From Lytechinus variegatus (taxonomy: Eukaryota; Echinodermata; Echinoidea; Temnopleuroida; Toxopneustidae), in contig NC_054741.1 of NCBI RefSeq assembly GCF_018143015.1, forward strand, positions 8,706,683 to 8,770,682: DNA of 64,000 nucleotides, written 5' to 3'. Position numbers and translations under genes: made by a program. Below the pieces are notes generated by a model. That model was not told the DNA's origin and did no database searches. It saw only the letters and a program-made list of their open reading frames with translations. Positions 44,029 through 56,745 of this stretch are shown here, one piece after another (the first letter of the stretch is position 1; the number at the start of each line of letters is the position of its first letter).

Positions 44029-45400
44029 CAGTGCGTATCAAAAAAAAACGGGACAGATTTGAAAAGTCTATAAAATTTTAGTTTCAAATTATTATGTCTA
44101 TATTTTGGTGTTAATAGGTGCTCTAAGGTCTGGTCTTTCAAATGCTATTAAAAAAAAATAGTTTCGTTCATGCTTGAGCGAACACGGGACGTTTTTGTTG
44201 GGGGTTCAAAAAGAGGCTTGCGCCAGAATGGCAGAATATGAGTAATATGATGATCGGACTTCTTGCTTATTAGCAGACTTCCTCTTAACCTTTTCATTAT
44301 CTTTGCCATAATTTTCAAATCATGCGGTCAAAATTCATTTTCAGATTATTTATTTGCTTGAATTATTCTGTTATTTCTTTTTAATATGCTCTCTAACTGT
44401 TAGCTTTGAATATTCCTTCTTCAAGCTAAAATTATTTTTTTTCAACCGAATTATGGGAGAGCATGGATTTTTTTATTCAAATCCTTTCATTATGTGCTAC
44501 AAAGATTATGGTGCCTTTTGAACAAAGCCACACAGATGGGTGGGCGCTCGGGCTGCTCCCCAAAAAAATTAAAAAAATCTTGACCAAGAAAATAAGTGGA
44601 CAGGAAATAAAAGGAAAAATAGAAAGTAAAATATATTATTTTCTGAATATTATGTCAAAAACTATCACAAAATTTGATATTGTAATTAAAAAAAGGTGGG
44701 AATATTTGCATGCTCACTTCGCTCGCTCACAACTATTTAATACATTTCACCCGATCTGCCATATCAGCTCCTTCAAAATTGACTCAATACACCATTGTCA
44801 TTGAAAGACATGAATCCCTTCCTGTGTTTCCTGTCAAGCAATTAAACTTGGTCAAGGAATTAATGACCCATTGAAAAATAGATTCATGTCTTTTAAAGGT
44901 ACATAATATTATTTGTTTCACATAATAAAACGATTTTGATAATCACAAGTTTTCCCAATTAATCATTCAAATCTTCTTGCTTGGGTTGACAAAAAATCTT
45001 CTTTTCTCAGTTACTTATGAAGGAAAATTAAAAGGTAAGAGAAGATTAAATGAAAAAACGAAATAATTCAATTGAATAAATAACTTTGTAAATGAAATTT
45101 GAGAGCATAATTCGAAAATTGCGGCACAGATAATGAAAAGGTCAAGAGGAAGTCTCCTGATTAGCAAGAAGTCTGATCATTGTATTACACATATTCTGCA
45201 ATTCTGGCGCAATCCTCTTTTTGAACCCCCAACTAAAACGTCCCTTGTTCGCTCAAGCATGAATAAAATTTATTTCTTTAAATTGCATTTCAAAGATAAG
45301 ACCTTAGAGCATCTATTAACACCAAAATATAGACATCATTATTTGAAACAAAAATTTTATAGACTTTTCAAATCTGTCCCGTTTTTTTTGATACGCACTG
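44029..45400. mobile_element. Tc1/mariner-like element with about 400-bp TIRs
   Basis: CAGTGCGTATCAAAAAAAAA to TTTTTTTTGATACGCACTG, flanked by TA (44027, 45401). The arms match for about 400 bp (for example CATGCTTGAGCGAACA and GGGGGTTCAAAAAGAGG with inverses). It splits the left arm of the inverted repeat matching 15601-16055. No transposase frame. Confidence 0.85.
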
Positions 45401-45868
45401 TAGTCATCTATTATGTCAATGCATATGTTTATTTATGTACTTTACTAAATCTTTTGAATAACACAATTTTTTTTTAAATAATGATTTCCCATTTTAAGAT
45501 TATCGATTACATGCATGACATATATGTATATATGTATATATATATATTTTTCTAGATGCATTCAATGCTTCTAATAATGTTTCCTCTTTTCAATATAAAC
45601 CTACGCCGAAGAGATCAGCGATCAAGTCAAAAAGGAAAACGCTATACAAATTAAAACGTAGAAGGGGGGGGGGGGGGGCTGAGTTTTATCATGCATGTAA
45701 TCGATAATCTAAAAATGGGAAATCATTATTATAAAAAACGATTGTGTTATTCAAAAAGATTTAGTAAAGTACATAAATAAATTTATGCATAGACATAATA
45801 GACGTATAGTCATTTTATGCAGTTTGTAAAATCATTCAATTTTTCAAGCTTGTGATCTATACAATCAT

Positions 45869-46095
45869 TAGCGTACCTACGGGGGGGGGGGGCAGAGGGG
45901 GCAAACTGCCCCCCCCCCCTGACGAGTCACAACTGATCCCTGGTCCGCTCCTTTGAACTTGAAGACCCTTTTTTTTCTTGCCAATTGCCTTTATTTGTGG
46001 TTGAAGACCTTTTTATTTGGGGGGGGGGGGTGTTGTCAAAATTTTTGGCAGACGAATTTGCCCCCCCCTTGTGGAAAATCCTAGGTACGCCACTG
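45869..46095. mobile_element. Short MITE with GCGTACCTACGGGG ends, B-C spacer
   Basis: Second copy of 16090-16302, with longer G and C runs. Confidence 0.7.
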
Positions 46096-46257
46096 TGTAC
46101 AATATAATATAGGCCGTGTTTATGCTTTAACTTTTCAGGCCAGAATCAGCGTTTCCAAACGTGATTAGTCCAAAACACGGTTGCGTCCATGCTTACTTTC
46201 ATTTAACGCTGTTTCAAAACGCCGATCGTAAACTCACAAAAAGGTGCGTTTGTAAAC

Positions 46258-49200
46258 TTTTTTTTTTAGTAATCTTTTATTGTCTTCTCTCATAAAACAA
46301 AATTGAACATAGTAAAATGTAACATTCATTACAAAGTTTGATTTGAACTTACAAATATTATGGTTACATTTGACAATTCTTAACAAAAATGAATTTAAAC
46401 AATGTCTTAAATAGATTCTAAATCAATTCAATTTGTTGTAAGTGTCTGATGTACATTCTTTTCTCTTACATTTTTATATATACATAATACATATGTTCAA
46501 TGAAGAAAAAAAGTGTAGCCTAAAATCAAATTATTCACCATTTATCACAAAGAAAACTCTGTAAAGAAACCTGTAAGTTTATTAAAATAATATGGGATTT
46601 ATGAGAGAAGATTTACTATTGATAATCTTCGGACCTTCGCGCACACTCACATCCCACCCCATCACACTCAAAACAGATTCACGCACAAACACCCCCTGCC
46701 CACACACCCTTACACACACACACACCCACCCTCACCCGCACACATACCCTCACACACACATATCTCCACCCTAGGTCTTAAAAGTATTGTATCAGTATCT
46801 TTTTCGGAAAAGTCAAATATTCTTTCAATGTTTTTAATAGCGCATGACCTCTCAGATTTCATGTTTAACAAAGCTTTATAGATTTTCTTTCATGTAACAT
46901 TAGCTATTGTGTTCACATTTCCATGAAACATAAATTCGAAATTTAAAGCTGTGTCCCTGCATGTGTCTGTTTTCTTCAAGAGACATTTCCACGTTGCTGG
47001 AATATTTTCATATACTGTGTGGAGATATTCTATCTCATCTTCTTTTAATCCCATCGTCTGGAAGGCTCTAGATGATTTAAAATTACCCCTGTCATCAACT
47101 AAATGATGTATTTTATAAATATTTCTAAGAAATAAGCTTTCTTCAAATGGCTTATTTCCGTCCTAACGTATAAATTTATTATTGAAGAATATCTCATTTC
47201 TTTTTGACGTTTCATTTTTAAGCAATATTTCCAACATGTTTATGTAAAAGCTTGGTAGGGACAATCTGCACAAATTTAAAGATATGTTACTAAAAAGTAT
47301 TAGTAAACCTCCAAAATTACGTGTCCTATTTATAAAAAATCGTTTCCATCCTATTTTCGAATCTCCGAGTATGAGTCTCTTTAACCACATAATCCTTTGT
47401 GCAAATACAAATAAGTGAAAATCTATCATTCTAAGCCCTCCTTTTTCGTAATCCATGCACATAATGTTCCTTTTTATTTTGTCTTTCCCATTCCATAAAA
47501 ATTTAAACATTAACGTTTCAATAACATGAAAAACCCAAGGTGGTACTGGGGTGAGTGACGATACAAAAATTATTTTCGAGAGTGCAAATGTTTTCAACAA
47601 TTGAATTTTTCCCATTAGAGTGAGATCTCTCTGTTTCCACCAATTCAACAAATTTTTAATTTTGCTTAAGTTCTCTTTATAATTTATCCTTTCCTGTACC
47701 TCCACATCCAATGAAAAAGTTATACCCAAAATTTTAATGACTTCTACTATTTTACCAAAAGGCATTCTAACGTTTTCTTCGGAGAGGGGGCCTAACAGCA
47801 AAATAAAGGTTTTGTCTTTATTTATTCTCAAACCTGATATTTTTCAAATTTTTCAAAGGTTTTTTCTATGTTATCTATTGATAATGGATCTTTTATGAAA
47901 AGGGTCATATCATCTGCATAAAGTATTTGTTTAACTTCAAAATCACTGAAGTGAATTCCACGTATATCGGAATTTTTACGAATCGAATGAGCTAAGACCT
48001 CGATACATAAAATAAATAAATAGGGAGAGAGCGGGTCCCCTGCCTTACCCCCCTTTTCAACGCAGAAATACCCTGTAGATATGCCTCCATTAAAAACACA
48101 GCTTGAGGCTTTATTATATAATGTTTTAATCCACCTACACCAAGATGCTCCAAAACCGAAATGACGTAAAACATTTTGTAAAAATAAGTGGGACACAGAG
48201 TCGAATGCTTTTTCAAAGTCTATTGCCATTAAATAGCCAGGAATATTATTTTGTTTCGTATAAAAAATCATGTCGTCTATTAACCTTACTGCCTCTCCTA
48301 TATTTCTGTCCTTTATATATCCAACCTGATCAATATAAATAATTTCATGCAATACTTTTTTACTTCTTATTGAGAGAGCTTTTGCTAAAATCTTATAGTC
48401 GACATTCAGTAATGAAATTGGCCTATAATTCTGAGTAAACAAAGGGTCTTTTCCGTCTTTCGCAAACGTAATAATAACTGCTTGTTTTTGATGTGCCGAA
48501 AGTTCCCCCTTAGAAAAAGATTCATTTAAAGCGTCTACTATCAAATCTCCTATTATAGACCAAAATACTAAATAGAATTCAACACTAAGCCCATCGTTTC
48601 CCGGTGTTTTATTAAGTTTCATTTGTTTTAAAGCTTCCAAACATTCACCTTGAGTAACTTTTCCTTCACAAATGTCTCTTGAAGCCCGTTCTAATTCCGG
48701 TATATCTTGAAAAAGGTATCTTCCATAATCTCGTGTTTTTCGCCTTCCTGTTGCGAGTATAATTTACTGTAAAATCTATGTATTTCTTGAATTATTTCAT
48801 TTTGATTTAAAATGATTTTTCCTTCTATCATTAGTTACTGTTTTTCTTTTATTAGATTCCATCAGTTGAGTAAAATACCTTGTATCTCTTTCACCACTTT
48901 CATAATATGATGCTCTAGATCTTACCTTCACTCCTTCATTCACGTAATTATAAATTGCTTTTAATTCATTTTGTTTACCTTCTAATAATTCTATTTTTTG
49001 CCTGTCTACCTTTCCTAAAAGATCGCTTTCTAAAACCAATATTTCTTTCTCCAAAATCTTATTTTTTTCTTCCGTATCTTAGCCTTTTCTTTAGAATATT
49101 TTCTTGTAAAACTGCCAATTTTCATTTTTAGAAAATCCCAGAGAACTCTCTTATCTGCAATTTCTTCTTTAAATTCTTCTTTCAATCTTAAAATTTCTTC

Positions 49201-49303
49201 TTTCATCTTTTTCTTAAAATCTTCATCGTTGCATAAACTATTACTGAATTTCCAGTAAGAACTTTTAAATTTTAAATCAGATGGCAGATTATAGCAATGC
49301 AAC
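46258..49303 (-). mobile_element. 5'-truncated Tx1/L1-type LINE, minus strand
   Basis: The T run at 46258 is the poly(A) side and the body reads leftward from 49303. Flanked by TAAAC, and the A-B spacer shows the empty site near 16470. It lacks the endonuclease. Its 3' UTR holds a CA/CCCA microsatellite (46676-46770). A different subfamily from 25160-30017. Confidence 0.85.
47163..49302 (-). pseudogene. LINE reverse transcriptase remnant
   Basis: Read on the minus strand, pieces from 49302 and 49054 give the post-endonuclease linker. From 48640 to 47828 comes the RT with NKTPGNDGLS, YRPISLLNVDYKIL, AIDFEKAFDS, GDPLSPYLFILC and YADDM. From 47831 to 47163 comes the thumb region with LNWWKQRDLT and FLWNGKDK. 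Breaks near 49040, 48800, 47830 and 47163 make it non-functional. It shares long blocks with the copy B LINE protein, so the two are the same clade. Confidence 0.83.
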
Positions 49304-49389
49304 TAAACGTCGTTCAACCACGATCGTAAACGTGTTTAAATGACGTCATTTGGTACATGCTTCCGGTGAGAATACGCGGGCAAATACAG

Positions 49390-49794
49390 GCGCGTTTCCG
49401 TTTTACACCCTGGCGAAGGCATTTTCCGGAAAAGAAGCCAAAAAGCGACTAGTGAAGAGTCTACACACGTCGCTGGGTTGCATGCAGCGTGCGACACAGG
49501 CGAGTCCACCACCGCATGCAATTTGCACAGTTACTGATCAGAGTTCCTCGGCACTTAGAGAGAGCGGCAGTCAGGAGTGAAATCCGAACATGCTTTTGCA
49601 GTCGCGTTGTTTATGATTTTTTTTTTCTAAAAATAAATTATTAACTAAATAGAATGACAGACAAAATCAAAATAAACAGATACTTATAATGGAAAGACAA
49701 ATTTAAGTTTGATGGATTGATACACTTAGAAGCTGCCGAAAGATAGATATAGAAGACTGATAAATAGATAGAGACAAGATAGACAGACAGACAG

Positions 49795-49832
<38 letters not shown>

Positions 49833-50982
49833 GTGGATAGATAGAAAGAGAGAGAAAGAGGGAGAGATGGATTGATAGATAGAGAGAGGGGGAGAGACAG
49901 AGAGGTCGAAATATAGAGGGAGAGGGGGAGAGAGAGAAAGAGAGAGAGAAGGATAGATAGAGGGAGAGAGAGAGAGAGATGTTGTAGATAGAAATATGGA
50001 CGGACAAAGAGAAAGAGAGAAAAAAGACAGACAGATGCTAGAGAAGGAGAGAGAGAATTTGAGAGACAGATAGATAGATGTTAGATAGATAGAAAGATAA
50101 AGAATGAGAGAGACAGAGAATATAGACAAATTAACAGATAGATACATAGATAGATATATAGATAGAGAGAAATAGAGAAAGACAGACAGATGGATAGATA
50201 GAGATAGATAGATGAGAGATAGATAGATGTTAGATAGATAAAGAGGGAGAGAGACAAAGAATATTACCATATAGATAAGTTAAAAAATAGATAGATAAAT
50301 AGATAGAGAGAATAAGAGAAAGACAGACAGATGGATAGATAGATAGAGAGAGATATTAAATAGATAATTAAAGAATGAGAGAGACAGAGAAGATTATTAA
50401 CAAATTAACAGATAGATAGATACTCTAGTTAAAAAAATAGATAAATAGATAGAGAGAAATAGAGAAAGACAGACAGATGGATAGATAGATGGATAGAGAG
50501 ATAGATAGAGAATTTGAGAGATAGATAGATGTCAGATAGATCAAGAATGAGAGAGTAGAGCGACAAATTAACAGATAGATACTGTAGTTACATAGGTAGG
50601 TAGAGAGAGAGAAATAGAGAAAGACAGACAGATGGATGGATAGAGGGAGAGAGAATTTGAGATAGATAGATGTTAGATAAAGAATGAGAGAGACAGAGAA
50701 GATTATTAGATAGATAGATACTGCAGTTACATAGATAGAGATAGATATATAGACAGATAGAGAGAAAGACAGACATCAGCAAATCGGCAAGGCAAATGAT
50801 CAAGGCAAACATTCGTATTGAACCTGGAAAGTATAAGCTCAGCTGCGGATAACTTCGGTGCGGACTTTGGATCGCGCGCCCAGCTGATAATGTAAACAAA
50901 CGTAGACGTAGACTCTTCACTAGTCGCTTTTTGGCTACTTTTCCGGAAAATGCCTTCGCCAGGGTGTAAAACGGAAACGCGC
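49390..50982. mobile_element. TIR element with 15-16 bp direct flanking repeats and microsatellite core
   Basis: GCGCGTTTCCGTTTTACACC at the left and GGTGTAAAACGGAAACGCGC at the right are part of about 75-bp inverted ends. The flanks ACGCGGGCAAATACAG are at 49374-49389 and 50983-50998; the A-B spacer has one copy (near 16538). The core is mostly GATA/GACA/GAGA repeats. No transposase seen. The long duplication is atypical; a Mutator-like type is possible. Confidence 0.82.
49735..50775. repeat. GATA/GACA/GAGA microsatellite block
   Basis: About 1 kb of purine-rich GATA, GACAGACA and GAGAGA runs with higher-order repetition of blocks such as GAAAGACAGACAGATGGATA. It yields Ser/Leu/Tyr-rich spurious frames on the minus strand. 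Confidence 0.93.
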
Positions 50983-51588
50983 ACGCGGGCAAATACAGTC
51001 GTATTGCTCCGTGTTATCTCTACGTAATAACAACAATCGGAAAAAAAAACTTTCGAAAAAAAAGCGCGCCCAATTTGACCTCGCTTTACGATACAGCTGG
51101 AGATCATGATTTGCTCTGAAAAGTTAAGCATAAACAGCACTCCCAGAACCACGTTTACGATCGGCGTTTTGAATCGACGGTTGAAATCGCTGATTCTGTC
51201 CTCGCAATGGAAGCATAAACACACCCAAAGATACTACAAGGCAAGGGAGAGATCAGACACTCCGCTCTTCCCCTCAACACTTCCAGCACAATCATCATTG
51301 CCCTCTTCATCCCCATCACAACCATGACGATGGTAGTGGTTACATTTTTTTTCTGCCATTTGTTTAATAGAACTTTATGGAATACATGTAGACAATAGGA
51401 ACTTGGCAAATCAAACAATGTGACCAAGCAGCGTGAGCTTAAATGCTGATATGTAGACCATAAAATGGACATTTTACACAGCACTTAAATTTGTAAATGA
51501 AAAAAAAATGAAAGCTCGATGTCCGAGCTAAAATATATTGTGTATATTGACTTCAAAACTTGCTCCATGATCAGCCTATTGAGCAAGA

Positions 51589-51780
51589 TTTTTTTGTTTT
51601 GTAATGATATTTATTAATCATTCAGTTCAAAATCAAAGTAATGGTACATTGTAAAATATTACAATTCAATATTAACAAAACACTGTTCACAAAAGACAAA
51701 TAATTATCCATAATACAAATAATCGTACAAAATGTCATGGTATTAACGTATTCATTTGAATACCACATTAGTATTATTCA
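51589..51780 (-). mobile_element. LINE 3'-end fragment, B-C spacer
   Basis: Second copy of 17140-17330. Confidence 0.5.
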
Positions 51781-52011
51781 TATTGATCGATATTATAGGA
51801 GTAACAGGGTCTCCCCCGCACCGGGGGGGGGGATAAATATGCATGAATCAGATGAAATGCGGTGTGTATTTTTTTATTTTTCTTCCTGTAAATTCCACTT
51901 TGTGAGGTTTGTCACCAAATATGCAACCTTCTTCTTTTTCTTCTTTTTTTAGAAATGACTATTTTGCCACTTCTTTTTGGAGTTTATTTTCTTTTCCCCC
52001 CTTAAAAAAGG

Positions 52012-52225
52012 GAGGAATAACCTCTTTTTAATTTTCTCCTTTCTTTTCTATTTTTTCCTCTTTTTTGTTCCCTTTTTCTTTTTTCTCTTCTTTCTTTCAT
52101 CTTCTTTTTTTATTTACTTTTATTTTCTCTCTTTTTTCTTTGTTTTCTTTTTCCCTTTTGTTCTTTTTTTTTTTCTTCCTTTTTTCTTTTCTGTTCTCGT
52201 CTTTTCTTTTTTCCCCTTTGTTTTT
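52012..52225 (+). repeat. Pyrimidine tract, B-C spacer
   Basis: Counterpart of 17567-17790; its right end is the insertion point of the DR1-bearing element. Confidence 0.85.
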
Positions 52226-53327
52226 GTCTCACCTGCGAAGCAAAGTGAGACTATACGCGCCGCTTTTCCGACGGCGGCGGCGGCGTCAACATCAAATCTT
52301 AACCTGAGGTTAAGTTTTTGAAATGATGTCATAACTTAGAAAGTATATGGACCTAGTTAATAAAACTTGGCCATAAGGTTAATCAAGTATTACTGAACAT
52401 CCTATCAGAGTTTCATGTCACATGACCAAGGTCAAAGGTCATTTAGGGTCAATGAACTTAGACCATGTTGGAGGAATCAACATCGAAATCTTAACATGAG
52501 GTTAAGTTTTTGAAATGTCATCATAACTTAGAAAATATATGGACCTAGTTCATGAAACTTGGACATAAGGTTAATCAAGTATCACTGAACATCCTGCATG
52601 AGTTTCACGTCACATGACCAAGGTCAAAGGTCCTTTATTGTCAATGAACTTTGGCCGAATTGGGGTTATCTGTTGAATTCCCATCATAACTTTGAAAGTT
52701 TATGAATCTGATTCATGAAACTTGGACATAATAGTAATCAAGCATCACTGAAAATTTTGTGCAAGTTTCAGGTCTCATGATTAAGGTCAAAGGTCATTTC
52801 GGGTCAATGAACTTTGGCCGAATCGGGGGTATCTGTTGAATTACCATCATAACTTTGAAAGTTTATTGGTCTAGTTCATTAAACTTGGACATTAGAGTAA
52901 TCAAGTATCACTGAACATCCTGTGCGCGTTTCAGGTCACATGACCAAGGTCAAAGGTCAATGAACTTTGGCCGAATTGGGTGTATCTGTTGAATTACCAT
53001 CATAACTTTGAAAGTTTATGGATCTGATTCATGAAACTTGTACATAAGAGTAATCAAGTATCACTGAACATCCTGTGCGAGTTTCAGGTCACATGATCAA
53101 GGTCAAAGGTCATGTAAGGTCAATGAACTTTGGCCATGTTGGGGTTTTTCGTTGAATAACCATCATATCTCTGTAAGTTTATTGGTCTAGTTCATAAAAA
53201 AGGGAAATAAGAGTAACCATGTATCACTGAACATCTTGTGCGAGTTAGAGTAGTATTCAAAGTCAGCACTGCTGCTATATTGAACCGCGTGATGCAGGTG
53301 AGACGGCCAGAGGCACTCCACTTGTTT
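52226..53327. mobile_element. Inserted element with five DR1-like units
   Basis: About 1.1 kb absent from the A-B spacer (empty site near 17780). It begins with hairpin GTCTCAC...GTGAGAC around CTGCGAAGCAAA, then a GGCGGCGGCGGCG tract, then five units of 153-192 bp, each with AAGGTCAAAGGTC (52428, 52620, 52783, 52946, 53099). The right end has GCAGGTGAGAC, the inverse of the left hairpin, then CACTCCACTTG. Class unknown. Confidence 0.8.
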
Positions 53328-53427
53328 AAAATATTTTTCCTGTGTAAATAGCCTGTGTAAATACATATTTTATCCTCTCTCACGAGTCAAATCACATGAT
53401 CTGGTTTTGTGTCACATTAAAAAAAAC

Positions 53428-54022
53428 AGATATGAAAAATTTTGAAATATGGGTTTGATCGACCAATTTCCTTGTCTTTTAATACAAATCAGTGTATGCT
53501 GGAAAGATTGTTACATTATCTGTAAAATGGTACCCTAATGTGTTAAGGCTTTGACTAACAGGCAGGGTTGTCGCTAAAGGGGGATGTGGGGGGGGGGGTG
53601 CGACATCCTCGTTTGAATAAATCTGCGCAGCCGACAAAAGGTGGTACATTGCTACATTGCTATGAAATGTTGGTTGTGGTCGAACTTTAAATGTAATGAC
53701 ACATACGATGGGTAGAGTAACTCAATCGCTTACCCGCTGAGAAGAAAAGATGTATACTTTTATCGACTTGTAAGTAACTCCAAAATTGACGCTATCCTTT
53801 ATTTCGAACACCTCCCATTGTTTACATGGCACAATCAACATGTCCGGTATCATTTAAAGAAGATAGTCTTTCTGATGGTATCAAGCATGCATTGATTATT
53901 GCTAAGAAAAGAGAATAATTACCGGTCATTAGGTTCTAAACCCCTTTGTTTTGGGCAGTTTACATGGTGTATTTTACTGAACGTTGGCAATAACATGCAG
54001 TATAGATGCTGTCCCTGCTATA
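53428..54022. other. Spacer segment missing from the A-B spacer
   Basis: No gene seen; contains a G run at 53587-53597. The A-B spacer jumps from the equivalent of 53427 to 54290, a deletion that also removed the left end of the adjoining MITE. Confidence 0.6.
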
Positions 54023-54877
54023 CAGTGCGCATCAAAAAAAAGTTTACACTTAGAAAAAGTCCTGAAAAATTATACATTTGTAGTATCCTGAAGATTTTTC
54101 ACCATTTTAACATTGATACAGATCCATTAGAGCAACTGACGATATAACTGTCGAGAAATATTTCCGCTTGAGTGAGCACCACTTACTTTTGAAAAGTTAG
54201 TGAAATATGATTTGCGCAGAACTTTGAAATAGTTTTGCGAATAAAAGTAGACCTTTATCATGAAGAACATATTGAAGTTAGCTATTAAAATTGATTTGAA
54301 GATATCTTTTCCTTTTTAAATGTTGTTTCCTTGCCCAACACACTTCGAAGAGTGCCATTGCAAGAAGCAAGTATTAAATGAAAAATGAAATGTAAACCCA
54401 CTTCAATTGATAAAAACTTAGTGAAAAAATGATGGAGATGTCTGATATAAGCTTTTGTTTACATTTAGTTATGTCCTCAAAACCAGCTGGCACAAAAAGG
54501 GTAAAGGTTGTGCGTACTAAGTGATAAAATTTCAATTTTGGTGCCAAATTGTTACAAAATGCTTGCATGTATCCGTTTTATTTCAATTGACTAAAAGTGC
54601 AAGGGAAATGTATGAGAAATGATTCCCAGGGTAAGTTTGATTTCGCCCTTTCCCCTGCACCGCTTGAAAAACGAGCTTTTCTGCGCAAACAGATTTCTGC
54701 GAGCTTTACAAAAATGGACAGTGCTCACTCAAGTATAACATTCTGTCAAAACTTTTAATTTCATTTGATAGATGAGACCCACACCCAAGAATATATGTAA
54801 AAAAATTACCCAAATGTTGTATATTTTTTAATTCCCAGAGCTTTTTCAAAGTGTAAACTTTTTTTTGATACGCACTG
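54023..54877. mobile_element. CAGTGCG-family MITE, full copy
   Basis: CAGTGCGCATCAAAAAAAAG to TTTTTTTTGATACGCACTG, TA on both sides, inverted inner blocks GTTTACACTT/AAGTGTAAAC and CTTGAGTGAGCAC/GTGCTCACTCAAG. 855 bp, no coding frame. Confidence 0.8.
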
Positions 54878-54897
54878 TATATGCGAAAGCTAGACTA

Positions 54898-55029
54898 GGG
54901 CCCGGTGACATTAAGCATAGCAACTGATCGTTGTGTTGATTTTTACAATTGATCGCAAACAATAATCAATGTAATCAATCATATAAATCAGTCCAATGAT
55001 CAGTTTCTAAGTTTCATGCAACTGGTCCC
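54898..55029. mobile_element. Small TIR MITE, B-C spacer
   Basis: Second copy of 18488-18619. Confidence 0.55.
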
Positions 55030-56745
55030 AGATTTTTAGGGCAGTGCAAACCAAGAAATCTGTTTCAGCTTCTCGACACATTTCTTTATTCCTGTAAACG
55101 GGAAAGTTTGTCAGTTAGAGAAAATTTTTGTTTGTTTTGTGATTATACTGTATACTATACGACATTCAATAAAAACAACTTCTCAGAAAAGTTACTTGAG
55201 TAAAATCTGGTTGATTAGTGTGGTCCATTTTGAAAAAAAAATTGTAAACGAAAAAAAAAACAAATCAAGTATGTTTTATTCAGCGCCATTTTGAGATATT
55301 TCTTTAATGTGAAAAAAATGATGATCGAATTACAAATAATTTGAACTTTTATACTGAAAAAAAAATCAATGTAAAAAGGAAAGTGAATTCAAAATTATTT
55401 AACTAATACAATTAAACAACGAATGAAGATAACTTTTATGTTTCTGAATGCTTGTTAATATGATTTAGGTTCTCTTTGGTCGAATTCGGCCATGGTAATA
55501 TAATTTCAGAGAAATTATATTAATGTGATTTTTGAAATACCATTTAACAAAAAATGTAGTATGAAAATATTGCCTCTTTCTAATCAAAGGATATTGTTTA
55601 GTTTGTTCAACCCGAAGACATAATTGCAATATAATTGTTTACATACCGTATACCTGAATACTATTAAAAGTTCGGAACTCGCGCACTCGTGATCATATTG
55701 CAAATACTCCACAAGTAATGTTGTATACTCTATAACGACATAATAATAGGATTCGATTATTGATACAAGGCGTCAAAGAGGGGTTGATAAAATTGAAGAT
55801 AATGACATGAATTTAAAGACTCAAGCTGTATAAAAACCTTTATCATAATGACGAGAAAAAGATGGACCTTTCACGATTCCCATCACAACTTCACTATTAT
55901 TAGCTGCAAGTAGAACCGTAATAAGCCAAACTATTATTTTTATTATTGCACTCTACATAAACACATGATAATTAACACGGATCTTCTATGTTATTCATTT
56001 ATTTATATTTCAGATAAATTCGATGATATTTTAGGCATGTCAAGATTCGTAGATAGTTTACTAAGGACTAGAATAAAATGAGTCTGCATTAAGATTTAAA
56101 ATGTTGTCACGTGTATTACTATTAAGTAGTTATATCAAAAGTAATGTATAAAAAAAGGGAACCTTATCTACATTCTGCTTCAATCTAAGGTTTCCTCCAC
56201 TTTTCCATTTTATGTACTTTAACATATATTAATATGTATTGATTAATAATGCTTGCTATTTATATATAGTCTACGTGTGTAATGGTTGCTCAGCTTAGTT
56301 ATGTAAGTTATCAAAGTTTTGTAACATAACGGATTTGTGGAAATGAAATGAAAATTGTAAATTTTATACATAGCCAGCGTTAACAGCATAGCGACGATAA
56401 AATAATCTCGTTATCTCTAAAGCCTAAAGCCTATTTATTCAAGCACAATATCTAACCGGCAAACCAAAATAACCGATGATTTGATAAAATTATGAATTTA
56501 TGATAACAGTTTATGAGCAATTTTTTCACCTAGTATCCTCTGCTGTATAACAGTTTATAATTATTTATATTCATGAATACAAATGTAGATATTATGAGGA
56601 AAACATTTCAAACAATTAATCATTTGATTTGGGTTAATAGCTGGGGGGGGGGGACTTGTTGGAAGTAAGCATGAGTCCATACTTTCATGAGTGATCTAGG
56701 AGTCTATACAAGGGTCCAAGGGGTGGCAGGACATACAATAATATA
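55030..56745. other. Spacer without recognised genes (B-C)
   Basis: Nearly identical to 18620-20332; nothing further seen. Confidence 0.6.

Larger units (their letters stand above)
46115..51224. mobile_element. TIR MITE split by two insertions
   Basis: The B-C counterpart of 16322-16776. The LINE at 46258-49303 and the long-TSD element at 49390-50982 are nested within it, leaving 46115-46257, 49304-49389 and 50983-51224. Confidence 0.72.

Noticed and set aside
44463-45477. Two frames of 113-114 codons inside the 44029-45400 element as a transposase
   Set aside because: They lie in or near the inverted arms, have no DDE-type motifs and are AT-driven.
49641-50992. Long Ser/Leu/Tyr-rich frames on the minus strand
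   Set aside because: Pure GATA/GACA/GAGA microsatellite translation inside a transposon.
52226-53327. Helitron
   Set aside because: No TC start, no CTRR end, and not inserted between A and T; the terminal hairpin alone is not enough.
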